A DNA stretch of 64,000 nucleotides from Cladocopium goreaui. Taxonomy: Eukaryota > Sar > Dinophyceae > Suessiales > Symbiodiniaceae. Below, one piece after another: positions 31,168 to 43,558 of the stretch (position 1 is the first letter of the stretch; every line of letters starts with the position of its first letter). The stretch covers positions 1-64,000 of the forward strand of contig CAMXCT020001427.1 in NCBI GenBank assembly GCA_947184155.2. Direction: 5' to 3'. The position numbers and the translations under genes were made by a program. The notes under the pieces were generated by a model. That model made no database searches. It had not been told where the DNA came from and was given only the letters and a program-made list of their open reading frames with translations.

Positions 31168-32462
31168 GGATATCTTCATTGGTGCAAAGGCGAGGAAAGA
31201 CTATGAGCTGGTTGTTCATTGGATGGTGGACAACGGGACAATTTGTACTATATGTATTGACCTATCGAGCTTGAGCGATACGTGCTGAAGTCTGAATGGG
31301 TTACAGCTATACATGGAATGGAGTTCATCTCAAAAGGGGGTGTGAAAATTTCCGACATCTGTGGTGAGATGAATCCATTGGTCTTTTCTGCATTGGAAGA
31401 AGTGAATTTGGTTTTCATCTTGATGATGAGCTCAACCGTGATGGTTGACATCGTATTTGCACGTTTCATGTTTTGCACGTTTTATTGGAGATGACGAAAC
31501 CCAACAACGATATACTTTTCGTCTTCTTTGACTACTTTGATTGCACGGAGAACATCGTGAGGATTTGAATTTGTATAGTGACATGGAAAATCAAACTATT
31601 TTCCATATGTTTTGCTTTAGTTTTTTGCCGGCAGAACGATGGCAGAATGATTGCAGAATCATCGCAGAAGTGCACGAAGGAATCGTGAGAAGATCGTAGA
31701 ATTCATTTTTGTGACTTCGGAAGAAGGAACTTTGTTTGACATTGATTGGAGAAGAGTAGTGTGTTTTGTCTCTCAATGATGATAGCGAGAGCAACGTTCT
31801 GAAAGGCATTCAGAACTGGAGTTGCTAACAGATCTGAGGGAGACATCATGAATCATGTTTTGGTGCTTGAAATGTTTCAACGTTTTTTCAAACACTCAAA
31901 CTTATTTAAACAAACAAACCATGTCTTGATGTAAAGACTTTTTGTGAGGACATGTGTTTTTGATCGCTTTTGTGAAAGTTAGCAGAAAGATGCTGACTGG
32001 CGACTCCGCATCATTTTTGTGTCAAGGCGTGACACACCAACAAGAACCATAGCGACATGAGCAAGATATGTTCCCTTGTTGCTTGTGTGTTTGGTAAAAG
32101 TGGCTGAGCTCTGGGAGTGGTTGACTTGGTAGCGTGGACGGTTCTAAGAGTTAAGGACGACGTCCTGGACGCTGACCCAAGGGTTTCGAAGGTTGCGATA
32201 CCTTCTGCATACAATGCAACAATTAAGGTAGTACAACCCAACAAGAGACAAGGAAAACCAAAAAACCCGAACAGGATTATTAAAACCGCCCCCCACCACC
32301 TCCCGTTCCATACTGGCGTCAACCTGTTGACAGCAGAAGTAATTGCAGTGGGCAGTAATCAACCATGAGTACCCCATGGTGACTACACCACGCAATCGAA
32401 GGCCAATAATGCGCTGAATGCATGGATGAGAAACTTGGGGACTCTAAGTGACTTCATGTGGC
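31168..32462. other. Non-coding; contains a repeat shared with element III
   Basis: 31332-31349 reads caaaagggggtgtgaaaa, very like the polypurine tract/LTR junction of element IV. The block from about 31767 to 31853 (tctctcaatgatgatagcg to gagggagacatcatgaa) recurs at about 48665-48752 inside element III with few changes. No gene seen. Confidence 0.55.
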
Positions 32463-35400
32463 TCACTGGAATTGCTCGTGTGAGGTGGTGCGAGGTTCGT
32501 CACTACTACTTGTTCCACTGGCCGCTGCAGTGGCTGGGGATGGATCACTGCTAGCCGCTGGTTTTATCATTTGAGCGATAAGCGGGTGGGTTTGCTTGTC
32601 ACGCAGGATCCGCGTCATCTCCCGAGTGAATGCCGCAGGGTCATCAACCAGCGCCTGTGCTTCCGCCAGTGGCCTGTCAAGGACGATGGCAATGAGCATT
32701 TCGCCTCCATCTTTATGGATAATAGTGGGTCGGCCAGCTTGTATCTCGGCGAGGATTGCTACTGCCTTGTTTTCACACAAAGTGCGTTCCCATTCTTCCA
32801 GAGCTCTTTGCGCTAGGGTGTCTGTTTGGGGTGGCGCTTTTAAGGCAGCTGGTGTCCCTAGTGCTCGTATGAAGGGGCTATCAGTGGGAATGGGGGAAGG
32901 GAAATTCTGAATGGCCGCTACTGCACGTTGCACGTCATTTGTTTGTACGTCGTATGACGTGGTCGTTTTTTTGCTTACGGCAGGCTCGGAGTCAGCCCAT
33001 AGTTGCTCCAGTGTGTAGCCTGGTTTCGGTTCCATATACTTTCGGTTCCACACTGCATGATGGGACCATTGCGGCGCGTCTCGGTTGATTTCTACTGAAT
33101 CCCTTTTCATATCATATTCTTTGAGCATATCATCCAGTTCTTGGAGGCTAGCAGCTCGGTGGATACAGCTTTGTCTGACTGCGCCATCGATGTGGAGTGG
33201 CCATCCCACAGGCATGTGGGAATCCTCCAGGAGTCCATCACCATTTTGCTCTATGATTGTACCCAACATGGGAACATCAATAGTTGCTTTGAGGCTGACT
33301 TGAGCTTGTTTGCACTTCCATGTGTCAGGTGCTAAAAGGCCTCTGCCCGCCAACAGCTCGAGCGCCTGGAATCGTGGTTGTTCAGTCGCTGGTAACACCT
33401 CTTCTTTAATGACCAACTTAAGCCCATGCAGCGGCTGGGGTTGCTCCTTTTGGGGATCTTGAGGTAAATGAGACGTGGTGTCCTTGGGTGTTGTGTCTTC
33501 AAACCAGGTGGGACGGACTGACTGGACTCCAATGGGGCTCGCGGAACTCGCAGTTTTTACGCTTTCTCTGCGCAGGCTGTGGTATACGGGCGGGATCATC
33601 CACGCTGGCACAAAGACTGTGATGAACTGCACATTCCAAATCACTTGCAAATTCTGCGGCTTGACTTCTGGCGTGATGCATCTAACTTGACCATCGATCA
33701 CTCTGGTGTATGATTCAGAGCGGTCAAAGGACGCTGTGACTTTTAGGCCAAGATACAGTTCTCTAAACCAGTATTCTTTGAGCATCATAAAGGAAAGATG
33801 AGGTGCCCTCACTTCCAATATGTGCGAGGCTGGCATTAGGAGAGTTACCATCCATTCAGCTAAGAACTCAATCATTTTGACTTCGGGTTTAGGGAGGATG
33901 GCTTGAACTGCTCTTAGTGCACGTGCGATGTCTGGGACATGCTTTCGTGAGGGCAACCCAACTGTTATCTTGGCATACTCATCAGCAAAATACAGTCTGC
34001 ATAGTTTTGAGACCCATTGGCTCGGTTTCTCCATGTCTATGGTGATCTTAGCGAGAGGCCATGGGTCTGGGAGCGTGGATAAGCAATGCAACAATTCGGA
34101 GGTTAGGTCTGCTGAGATTACTGGAAGGGCTTCTCCTTGTGGGCGATAGTCAACCGCAGGTCCCACCGCGCCTTTGCTTTTTTGCGTGTGGGTGCGGGCG
34201 GCATTATGCACAGCTTGGATGGTGGTTTCATATTGGCTGACCATGGCTCGTAGATACTTGCATGCGCGAACAGCTGCTCGTCTTGTGTTTGTCCCATCTT
34301 CGGGCTGATTCTTGGCAGCGACTGCGAGAATATCTCGTGCCTCTTCTTCGGGCGACCGTTAGGGTTCCGTATCTGGTGCGGGTGCATTGGGAGCGGTACC
34401 TTGGACTGGCGCCTCTTTTGCGCGTGGCAAGTGGTCGGGTATTGGCAATCTCGGGTGTAATCGCCATCCATCAAAGAAGTATATTCCAGGCAGGGAGCGG
34501 ATCTCCTGGTCCGGGCCCGACTGCGCTACTACGTGTCCTGTGCGTGCTTTATACAGTCCTGAGGGTAGGCACACGTAGGTGGGGCAATGTGTGCGATCAG
34601 CAGCGTAGACATATAGGACAACTTCAGAGAATGGGAGATCTTGCTCGGGGAGCCACTTGTGTTGAGTTCGTAGTCCTGCTTGGATCTCTTGGTAGCGCTC
34701 CCTGGTTAGCCATCGAAGGTCTGACCCTCGCACCAAAATCAAACGATATCTGGCTCGCTTTATTTCGCTAGCTTGCTGATCATAGTATTGATTGGCAATT
34801 GCAAGGGGAGGGTACTCCCAGGTTGGAGCCGCGTTGAGTGACCAGCGAGTGAGTTGTGCCAGGTTCTCTTGGACTGGGTCAGGGTTAAATTTCGGCATGC
34901 TCCATGTCGTTTCTCCTCTCCGTAGACCTCGGATGCCATATGCAATTGCGGCAATCACTTGTGCCATGCCCATGAGGCCCATCATGTCTAACGGGGAGAC
35001 CAGCAGGGTGAGGGATTTGGATCGGGTGAGTCCGACGGTGATTCTGCCCAGGCAGTCTTCAGTGTCTTCTGTAGGGGATCCATTGGAGTAGTATTTAGTA
35101 TAGAGAAATCCAATACTTGGCTGAGCCACGATTGATACTTTAGCTGTTCCTCCGGCTGAATTGGCGATTGTTTCGACACGCAGGGTGCGAACATAGTCTC
35201 TTTTGAGCACTGAGCGGTTCAAATTGTTCTTATGATCAGTGGCTGTGGTCATTGTGAAAAGTCCATCCGCAAATCCAGCATTGTGAGGAAAAGGGCTGAG
35301 TACTTCTGACACAAGGGTCTCTAAATCCGCCGCTACCAAACCGTTGATCCTAGAATTAGTATCCCAGAGCACTAACTGGAAACCAGGTGGCTTGTCGGGA

Positions 35401-36080
35401 AGGCCTCCCGAGGCAAAACTCCCAAGTTCCCATAGGCCGTTGACTTGTCTGCACAGGTCAGGATATCTAACTGCAACCACTGAATGGTATGTCACCGGAC
35501 TAACCCTGGAGCTGGATGGAAGCATTAATCCCCAGGCATGGATGTCGCTGACGCCTGCAGTCTGGGAATTTAAGACTGCTTGTATGTCACCAGCCATGGG
35601 GAGGAGGGTAGCGGCATGCTGCAACATCCAAGCCAGGCGTACAAGAGACCGTGGAAAGTTGAGAGCAGTACCTTCCAACAGTTCCGGGTCTACGAATCGG
35701 GAGTGTCGTTGCATATTTGGTTGAGCTGCTTCGAACACTGCTTGTAAGCCTGGAAGTACCGTGCTGGCTGCCTTGAGGTCTTCCTCATCTTGTGGCGAGA
35801 GATGATTTGTCCACAGCTGCCCTAGCGTGGCCTGGCCTCTTTTGAGGATTTGACTAAGAGCCGTTAAGCCTTCATTTGCCGAACCATCTAGCAGTCGGAT
35901 CATTGCATCGGCAAGGTTGGCTGGCATGTAGTAGTTGCGGTCGCTTCGCAGGCCGTGCTTTTTGGCTAACAGTAGTTGTCGTGACCGTTTTGCGTGGCGA
36001 GCGGCACGATCAATGCCGCCAGGTGTCTGCTCAGAGTCTCCTGTCCACAGGACCAGGGGTTGCTGTTTTAGCAGCGTGTA
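32463..36080 (-). pseudogene. SF1 (UPF1-like) helicase, C-terminal part, one in-frame TAA
   Basis: One continuous minus frame covers 36251-32463 and is interrupted by a single TAA at 34359-34361. The frame on either side is the same, and the sequence after the stop (RSPEEEARDILAVAAKN) reads as protein. The upstream half has a degenerate helicase C-terminal core: VETIANSAGGTAKVSIVAQ in the place of motif V, and CLGRITVGLTRSKSLTLL in that of motif VI (GLTRSK for VALTRAR), followed by DMMGLMGMAQVI. Walker A and B are absent: upstream of about 36080 the frame runs into dispersed repeat DNA, so the 5' half has been lost. The 600-residue C-terminal extension is not recognised. A dead helicase fragment is the best reading; a sequencing error at the TAA would not restore the missing ATPase half. 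Confidence 0.62.
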
Positions 36081-36780
36081 AGCTGTCCAGGTTAAGCTGT
36101 GAGGTGGCCATGTTTGTTTGCAATATTTGCCACAGGTTGAGATATGTGGTTGTTTACTTCTGAAATGCTGCGCTTGCCACGGGTTTAAGCTGTGATGTGG
36201 CCATGTTTGCTTCTGAAATATTGTGCCTGCGATGGGGTTGTTAGCTGCCAAAGTACTGCGCCTGCTGCGGGCTTAGCTTTTGAAATATTGGGCCTGCGGC
36301 TTTAAGAGATCTGTTGAGCAGCATTGCCGCCGGGGGTGTGGGGGTTCTGCGCTGCCCGCGCAAAAACTATCGGGAGAAAAAATGCAGGATCACATGGAGG
36401 TGAGGCCATGGCGGCCACATGGTATGTTCTTTATTTCGCAAGAGAGACGGAACATATCGAGGGACGAAAATCTGCATGTGCTTTGAAGTTAAGGTCCCAC
36501 ACGGGGCATGTGTCCTCATTTTGGACTGCAGGCTTTCATGACAGCAATGGATATCTTGGCTGGTGATCATCGCCAGCGTTTTTTGGTTTCAGCTCATTCA
36601 GTCTTGACGTGTATTATATAGATTATGCCATTACGTTTTGCGTCCGAGGCCTGGCCTCGGGCAGGCCTCGGTGAGCCTCGGAGCGCCTCGAATGCCAACA
36701 AACCTGCTTCATCATGGCCCCTAAAACAGGGCCGAAAAAAGTGCTCAAAACATGGCTGCGATAGAGAGACCTCGACAGTA
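36079..36780. repeat. Dispersed repeat, copy 1
   Basis: Nearly the same as 39999-40810. Includes gtgaggtggccatgtttg-type text (itself repeated several times) and a gaggcc/ggcctc-rich GC block near 36650-36690. Relative to copy 2 it lacks about 85 bp near 36312. Confidence 0.88.
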
Positions 36781-37192
36781 GCAAGCGGCCTTGGGACGCA
36801 CAAAGAGAAAAGGTATGTGTTGACATTCATGTTCAAGCTGCTGGGTCGCAAATCTGCTTGCAAAACATTTGCGGGCAGCAGCGAAATTCTCCGATGGCTG
36901 ACCCCATTTTTGGGTCCAAATATGGACCCCAAAATGGGGTCCAGAATTGGATCACATTTTCATTCCTTCTTTTAGGTCTTTGCTTGGGCCCCGTGTTGGG
37001 GTCCAGATTTGGACCCAAAAGTGGGGCCAGCCATCGGAAAATTTTGCTGCTGCCCGCAGATGTTTTGCATTAACACATGCTTTTTCTCTCTGTGCGTCCC
37101 AATTTGTTTCTTGTACAGTCGAGGTCCCTTTATGGCCGCCATGTTTCTACTAGTTTTTTGGATCCTGTTTTCGGGGCCATGATGAAGCAGGC
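36703..37192. repeat. Foldback element (large inverted repeat)
   Basis: The left arm starts tgcttcatcatggcccct at 36705 and the right arm ends with its complement (ggggccatgatgaagca) at about 37189. Matching inner pairs include ccgatggctgacccc (36891) with ggggccagccatcgg (37024), and tgggacgcacaaagag with its complement near 37090. Arms are about 230 bp with scattered mismatches, around a short centre near 36950. No transposase inside; a snapback or MITE-like element. Confidence 0.82.
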
Positions 37193-37199
37193 TTGTCGC

Positions 37200-39998
37200 C
37201 AAACACTAAAGTCTTTGGCTGCTGAATGTCTTGTTGGCGTTCGTTTGGGGCTGCTGAATTTCTTGACTCCTGTCTGCGTGGACTGATTGTTTTGGTTGCT
37301 TGCATTTGGTGCAGGTGGCTGTTTGTTTTGGACAGATGTCGTTGACACACTTCCTGGATCTGGGTTGGTAGGTTGGTGCCTAGAAAGTGTATTTTTTGCT
37401 GATGCGAACACAGCTACAATTTTTATCCTGCACCCAATGTCAATTTGGGAATGAATAGACCGAGAGGGGACAGCGAAAAGCCAAGACGGTCAACAAAAAG
37501 GAACATTGGCCCATGTAAAGCGTAAAGTTGCACCGGCCCTTTCAATGAAGGTGAAACCTGTTTAAAAATATAGACATTCATGTGCATTTGCTCCAATTTC
37601 AGCCGTCGAGGCTTGCCTCGAAAATTCTCCCTCATCCTTACATTTTTTGTTTTGTTGCAATTTCTGCCTCGAGGCTGCCTCGAAGCCTGCTTTGAAGCCT
37701 GCCGCCAGGCTCATCCTGAAAGATTGTTTGTTTTGCTCCAAGTTCGCATGGTCGAGAACCGGAGTTGCAACAGAGGATGCAAATGCCTTTTCCCGTCTTG
37801 CAGAAAGCGCGCTGTTTTGCGCTAACTTTGCTGTCGCCCCTGCGGGTTTGATTTGCTTGATATGTGCAATACTTCTGGCAGTCACGGTGTGAAAACTGAC
37901 AGCGTTTAGTGCAGATTTTGGTGGCAGGTGCGGTATTTACGGCGTGTGTGACACTGAACCTACAGAGGGGGAGCGGTTAGTACGACAGTTGTGGCACTAC
38001 ACGCCTTTTACCGTGGAAAAAACCAGCAAAACAGGTCCAGCGTGTAGCGTGTAGTGGCTCTTTTTTCTAAACTATATTGATCATTAAAAAAATAATTACA
38101 ACCGAACGCCAGGAAACGGCGAAAATGTGTCTCCGGCCACAGCGCGGAGCGTTTAGTGGGGTACTACACGCCCAAACGGTCGCATCTATGGCAGGTTTCT
38201 TGTTGGTTGGGCGCGTGTTGTTTTGCTTCCTCTGTTGCTTGGATACCGAGGTTACCGCTCTGCACAGTAGCATTGTCTTTTCACCATGGCTACATTGATC
38301 TCATCCGGTAGTGACTAAGGATTCATCCGACGTGGGACAGCCTTTGTTCACCGTCCCCCCCCTTGTTTCCCCTTTGAATTCGTTTTGTGTTTGAGTTTAA
38401 TTTGTCAAGTGGCTTCCTCTTTGGCTGTATTGGGAAGGGCCCTTCTCTCTCTGTTTTGTTCCTGCGTGTTTTCGAGAGGGGCGGTAGATTCCCGGTAGAG
38501 CCATGGACTAGGCTGCACTGCAGTGAGCTCTACTGGCGCTGTCCAGTTGTGCTTCCTGCAGTTCAGTCTGGAGCGCCCGAGTGCAGCAAAGCTTGCGCAC
38601 ATGGTTCGTTGTGCGGATTTTCTGTATTGCTCTGGCATATGGCCCACTCGGTGGGAGAGTGGCCTGGTCTGGAATATACAGCTGACTTACCGTGCATCCG
38701 GTCCTCTCCGCAGAACTTGCTGGGACGATGACGCCTAGTGACTCCTGTCTGAGTATCTGGTGCTGGAGCATCGAACCACCTCATCTTTTACCGTTTCGGG
38801 GAACAAGTCTGACAGCAATGCGAATGCGACTTTTGTATACCTAGCTGCAGTATCATACTGGAAGTGCTCACGAGCCCATGCTATGGTCGAAAGCATCATC
38901 TGTCTGTCATGGCCGTATTGTGCCGGTCAGGCCTTTAGCCACCTTTTCACCCACGGCCTTAGGGTCTTGGGCCCAAGTCACATGACGGTTTCTGCGAGTG
39001 CTCACACCATTTTGCAGGCTGTCAGTGCTCTCCTCCCCATCTAGGGGGGGAAATAGATTACAGTCCCTTGCGGTGGTGTATACTGACAGGAACAGACTGC
39101 CTTGCATACGCTGAACGATACAGGGTGAACAGCAGCGATGCGGAAGTTGCTATATTGACAAGACGTCCATACAGGCGGCCTCTGTCGAACTACACATCAG
39201 TCTGCCTGCAATACTGGACTCGCTTCTCTGTTCTCAGGTAAGACAGTCTGGGCAATCAGGTACTATACTTCATGCACCGCCGCAATTAATTAGTTTGCAT
39301 GTTTTTGAGGATGATACAGTGGCTAAGGTCGCTGTATCCAAGGCAAATCTGAGAGTTTTTTGTTTTGGTTCTTGTTGGGCCCTGCCCCTTTCTTTGTTGC
39401 TTCGCTGTTTTGCTTTGTGGCGAAACGCAAATCTGGCTGGGGGATTTGCGGGTCGTTTTTGGTTGTGGTTTTTGTTTCTTTGGTTTGTTTCTCGTGATGA
39501 TTTGCCTGAGATTTTGGACCACACGAGTCCTGTACACTACTGCTTTTCACTGCTTACGCAATTGTAAGGACCGTGCCTAGTGCGAATCGGCCAAACCGGA
39601 GGGGAAAAAAAAAAGCCCAAACGGTCGCATCTAAAAATCGCTGTTTTACCACAGTGCGAAGCGTTTAGTGCCGATTTTGCTGGCAGGCGCAGTATTTGCG
39701 CTCTGCGTCGCGCCAAAATCACAGAGGGTGAGCGTGTAGTGCCGCCAGTTGTGGCACTACACGGCAGGTTTCTGTGCACAAACCTTGGCAGGCGCAGTAT
39801 TTCAAAAGGAAACATGGCCACCCCATAGCTTAAACCCTGCCGCGGCTGAAGCTGTGAGGTGGCCACGTTTGTTTGTCAAATACTTGCCACGGGCTAAGCT
39901 GTGAGGTGGCCATGTTTGCTTGTCAAAAACTGCCCCTGCCAGGGTTTACGCTGTGTAGTGGCCATGTTAGCTTCTGAATTACTGCGCCTGCCAGCGTT
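37200..39998. other. Repeat mosaic, no gene seen
   Basis: Contains fragments related to each other: gcgtttagtgc(a/c)gattttg...ggcaggtgcggtattt at about 37897-37945 recurs at about 39658-39710 with tagtgccgattttgctggcagg, and the gtggcactacacg word occurs in both. GC-palindromic words such as gaggcttgcctcg lie near 37605-37690. Polynucleotide runs (cccccccc at 38357, gggggggg near 39050) are present. ORFs of 60-130 codons lack domains. Confidence 0.5.
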
Positions 39999-40810
39999 TA
40001 AGCTGTCCAGGTTAAGCTGTGAGGTGGCCATGTTTGTTTGCAATATTTGCCACAGGTTGAGATATGTGGTTGTTTACTTCTGAAATGCTGCGCTTGCCAC
40101 GGGTTTAAGCTGTGATGTGGCCATGTTTGCTTCTGAAATATTGTGCCTGCGACGGGGTTGTTAGCTGCCAAAGTACTGCGCCTGCCACGGGCTTAAGCTT
40201 TTGAAATATTGGGCCTGCCACTTTAAGAGATCTGTTGAATACGCCCCGCTCCCCAGCGGCAATGCTGCGTCAGTGTGAGATGGACTGAAGCTGTCATATG
40301 CTTCTTTACAGCGTTCCACAGCAGCATTGCCGCCGGGGGTGTGGGGGTTCTGCGCTGCCCGCGCAAAAACTATCGGAAGAAAAAATGCAGGATCACATGG
40401 AGGTGAGGCCATGGCGGCCACTTTGTATGTTCTTTATTTCGCAAGAGAGACGGAACATATCGAGGGACGAAAATCTGCATGTGCTTTGAGGTTAAGGTCC
40501 CACATGGGGCATGTGTCCTCATTTTGGACTGCAGGCTTTCATGAAAGCAATGGATATCTTGGCTGGTGATCATCGCTAGCTTTTTTTGGTTCAGATCATT
40601 CAGTCTTGACGTGTATGAAATGATTCGAGTTCCCGTGAGCCTCGCTTTGTCCTCGTGCCATTACGTTTTGCGTCCGAGGCCTGCCCGAGGCCAGGCCTCG
40701 GTGAGCCTCGGAGCGCCTCGAATGCCAACAAACTTGCTTCATCATGGCCCCTAAAACAAGGCCGAAAAAAGTGTTCAAAACATGGCTGCGATAGAGGGAC
40801 CTCGACAGTA
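39999..40810. repeat. Dispersed repeat, copy 2
   Basis: Second copy of 36079-36780, with an extra block at about 40237-40322 and a different junction near 40615-40655. Like copy 1 it runs into the start of the foldback left arm, then departs after cgacagta, so only one arm is present here. Confidence 0.88.
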
Positions 40811-41269
40811 CAACTATCCAATATGCAGCTAATTTGACGGAGTTGGCGTTTGGTGGCTTCGAGGTCAGTGACTCTCTGGGCTGGGATATTCTGGACACCT
40901 TGCTTCTGGCAAGCCTTGTCGAGAAGTTTCCCTTCGACGAAGGGGCTGGGCCCTTTTGGACTCCAAGAAGTGGTCCTCTCCAGTCCAACTGCACCACGAG
41001 GACAGTTAATTCATTTCATGCACTGATATGTTGATCGACCTGGCGAAAGCCAAAGAGGCGATGGACGGAAAAAAAGAATTACTGAGACAATGACAACAGA
41101 GAGCACCTGTACCTGTTGTTTTCTCGTGTTTTCTGTTTGTGGTGCCTCTCCTTTTTCCTTGGTGTGCTGCGGGTCCCCTAACTGGGCTTCATCTGCTTGA
41201 TTGGTCCCTCATTGTGCCCGTCAAGTAGGCCTGAAACAAAAGCCAGGTGAAAAATAAGAGAGCGACAGT
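40811..41269. other. No gene; carries a short dispersed hairpin motif
   Basis: 41034-41075 (gacctggcgaaagccaaag...ggacggaaaa) recurs at 63186-63226. The word tggcgaaagcca forms a 4-bp stem with a GAAA loop. Both copies lie a few hundred bp upstream of SINE copies. Confidence 0.5.
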
Positions 41270-41348
41270 GGTTGACAGACTGCCGGTGGTGGTTCGAATC
41301 CCTGCTGGTCCACTCGGGAGTCTCAAGTGCGACCCGCCAAAAGGCAAC
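41270..41348 (+). mobile_element. 5'-truncated tRNA-derived SINE, split by element III
   Basis: From about 41262 (tgacagactgccggtggtgg) to 41348 the sequence matches the complete SINE at 63772-63913, including the pol III B box ggttcgaatcc. It stops at gcaac where element III begins and resumes at 51436 with gcaacgggccg and an A-rich tail. Confidence 0.88.
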
Positions 41349-42939
41349 TATGGAAATTTGACACCCTGTGTGAGCACCCTTTGGGTAAGGGTGAAGCGAC
41401 ATGCCATTCATCATTGGTTGTATAGTTATGCACAGAGGATACGTGGAAGGCTACTACAAGAGTTCATGACGCGATGATACTGTAAGAGGTGATGGAAGAT
41501 TGGTAGAGAACACTCTACTTATTGCGGAAAGAATCTTGTATGTGACCATCCTGTGTCACAATATTCTATTGGTCTTCGGACTTACTGTTTCTGACATCAT
41601 GATGATGTCATTGATCAGTGTTGACCAGTAACTATGGTATATGGATCAGTTCTACATCTTATTCTGGATTCGACTTGAGTCTGGTATGGCTTATTGCCTG
41701 AGCTGAAAATACCTACATTGGTTTGGCATTTGAATTGTTTATTACGTCTTCGACGTTGAGAAGGTCATTCTCTCCAAGTGATGAGAACACAGCTATAAAC
41801 TCTTGGAAAAGAGTTTAAGCTAGCTGGAAATATCTGATGGAGAGAACCTATTATGCTCTAAGCTTGGACTTGAGATGCGTTGGCATTGTGAAGGCAATGA
41901 TCATATTTGGGCATCTTATTTGTCTGAGAGTTTTGTGATGAGATGTTTCGGTATTGTGAGGACAATACCTACATCATTGTCATCGTGGCCGAGGGATCAT
42001 ACACTTGATCCTATGGTGTGCATCTTATCGTTTCTGAGATGACTATGAGGACGACATTGTTTTGAGAAGACTTTGATCTACATTGTGGATTGGCTATTAC
42101 AGTGGTCGAAAGACTTCAGCGATACAACTGTATTTGGCTGACCTACATTGACAATGTCGAATAGAACATTCTATTCTCCATTGAGATTGGAAGCTGTGAG
42201 ATGCTATCTCTATGTGGAAAACTGATTTGGAGAAAGAACTTTGTGTTCTGACTACGTTTTGTATCCAGAAGAAGGTTGTACAGACACCTTGTGTGAATCA
42301 CTTCGTTCTTGAGAAATTAGTCAGCTTATGACTAGTGAGCTGGTTATTCACGTTTGGATGAGAACCAGTTTGTTTTGAGAACTTTTGGAGGTGTTTCGAT
42401 GATTTTGAATTCATCTAGTGAAATTGAGTTTTGTAGACTCCTAGCAGCTGGAATAGTTTCAAAAACCTTTATTTGAAGAACTTGAGGTTTGTTAACTGGA
42501 AACCTGAAATCGAGTTTACCAGTTGAGACATCGGCTCGAAGGACTGGTGTCAGAAGTTCATTTAATGAACAGAAGCTTCTGTGTCACATAACTTGACATA
42601 AGACAGACCGACAGAGGGAACACATCTTTCTTCCCTTGTTTGTTCTTCTTTCGGTTCTTGTTTCCTTGGTTTTGTGTTGCTTGTTGTGTTTGTTTTCCTT
42701 TGACTGATCGTGCTGCGTTTGGAGCGAAAAGAAGGAGCTTGACGTCAGCATGTGGGAGTCGTGGAAGAAACATTCCTTTTGACACGGTATTGCTTTAGTT
42801 TAATTAGTTTAGGGACTTACGCGCTGCGCTTGTGTTTGGTGTGCGTGGTTGACGTACGCGTTTGCCCGCGTAGTTCTGTAGGAATTTTGGAAGAAGCGTT
42901 GGATCTGACCGTGGATCTGTGCACGGCGCTTTTTCTACA
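41349..42939 (+). repeat. Element III 5' LTR
   Basis: 1591 bp, begins tatggaaatttg and ends ctaca (TA...CA rather than TG...CA). It holds many short perfect stem-loops: 41375-41393 (caccctt/aagggtg), 41592-41610 (9-bp arms), 41797-41816 (aaactctt/aagagttt, ggaa loop), 41950-41969 (ggtattg/caatacc), 41994-42011 (ggatca/tgatcc), 42145-42157, 42160-42177, 42318-42334 and 42556-42570. Confidence 0.93.
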
Positions 42940-42967
42940 TGGTAGCGGAGCTCTACGGAGCTACCCA
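42940..42967 (+). promoter_or_regulatory. Element III primer-binding site in a hairpin
   Basis: tggtagcggagc directly follows the LTR and resembles the initiator-Met tRNA primer site used by many copia elements. It is followed by ctctacggagctacc, which pairs back (ggtagc with gctacc), so the site can fold on itself. Confidence 0.72.
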
Positions 42968-43558
42968 CACCATTCTCCGCTGACCCTTGTTGCAGTTTGC
43001 TAAGGACACCATCTAAGGTGAAGCTGAGATCGTTTGTATTGAGCTCCTGAATCTTCTGCAGGGATACGTGTTGAGCTTGTACTAAGGTTCTGAAGTGATC
43101 ACTAGGTTGGTACATTGCTGATGTAAAGTCAAGGGCATCGAAGAGCTTGAGTATTCTTGATGCAGATGAGACGTGTGTGTTTTTGTTTCACTTTGCGACA
43201 TGTTGACTGTGAGGTCATTGGTTGAAGGTGACTTGTCAATTGATTGTCAGAGATGACATGTTTTGGAATGCTTGGAGTATCTCGACAGGCTGAGGTTGGG
43301 AGTAAGTCCTGGAGACACAAGTGAGGTGTTTGGACAGTGAAGACTCCGACAGCCTACCTGGAGATGAGCATTGAGAATATCTTGATAGGCTGAGGTTGGG
43401 AGTAGGTCCTGGAGACACAAGTGGAGTGTTTGGACAGTAGAAACTCCGACAACTGGCTTAGAAGTCTTTGAAAGTAAAAGTTGAGAAACCACTGGAGTGT
43501 GAGTGGAACCGTAGCGTTTAAGCTCAAGGAAAGTATCGCCACATAGCCTATACCAAGA
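42968..43558. other. Element III leader
   Basis: No ORF. A block of about 100 bp is duplicated: ggctgaggttgggagtaa at 43290 and again at 43391, each followed by gtcctggagacacaag and a tttggacagt...actccgacaa/g end. Confidence 0.6.

Noticed and set aside
38387..39580. ORFs rich in Leu, Phe and Trp suggesting membrane proteins
   Set aside because: The hydrophobicity follows from t/g-rich low-complexity DNA; no consistent start or helix pattern.
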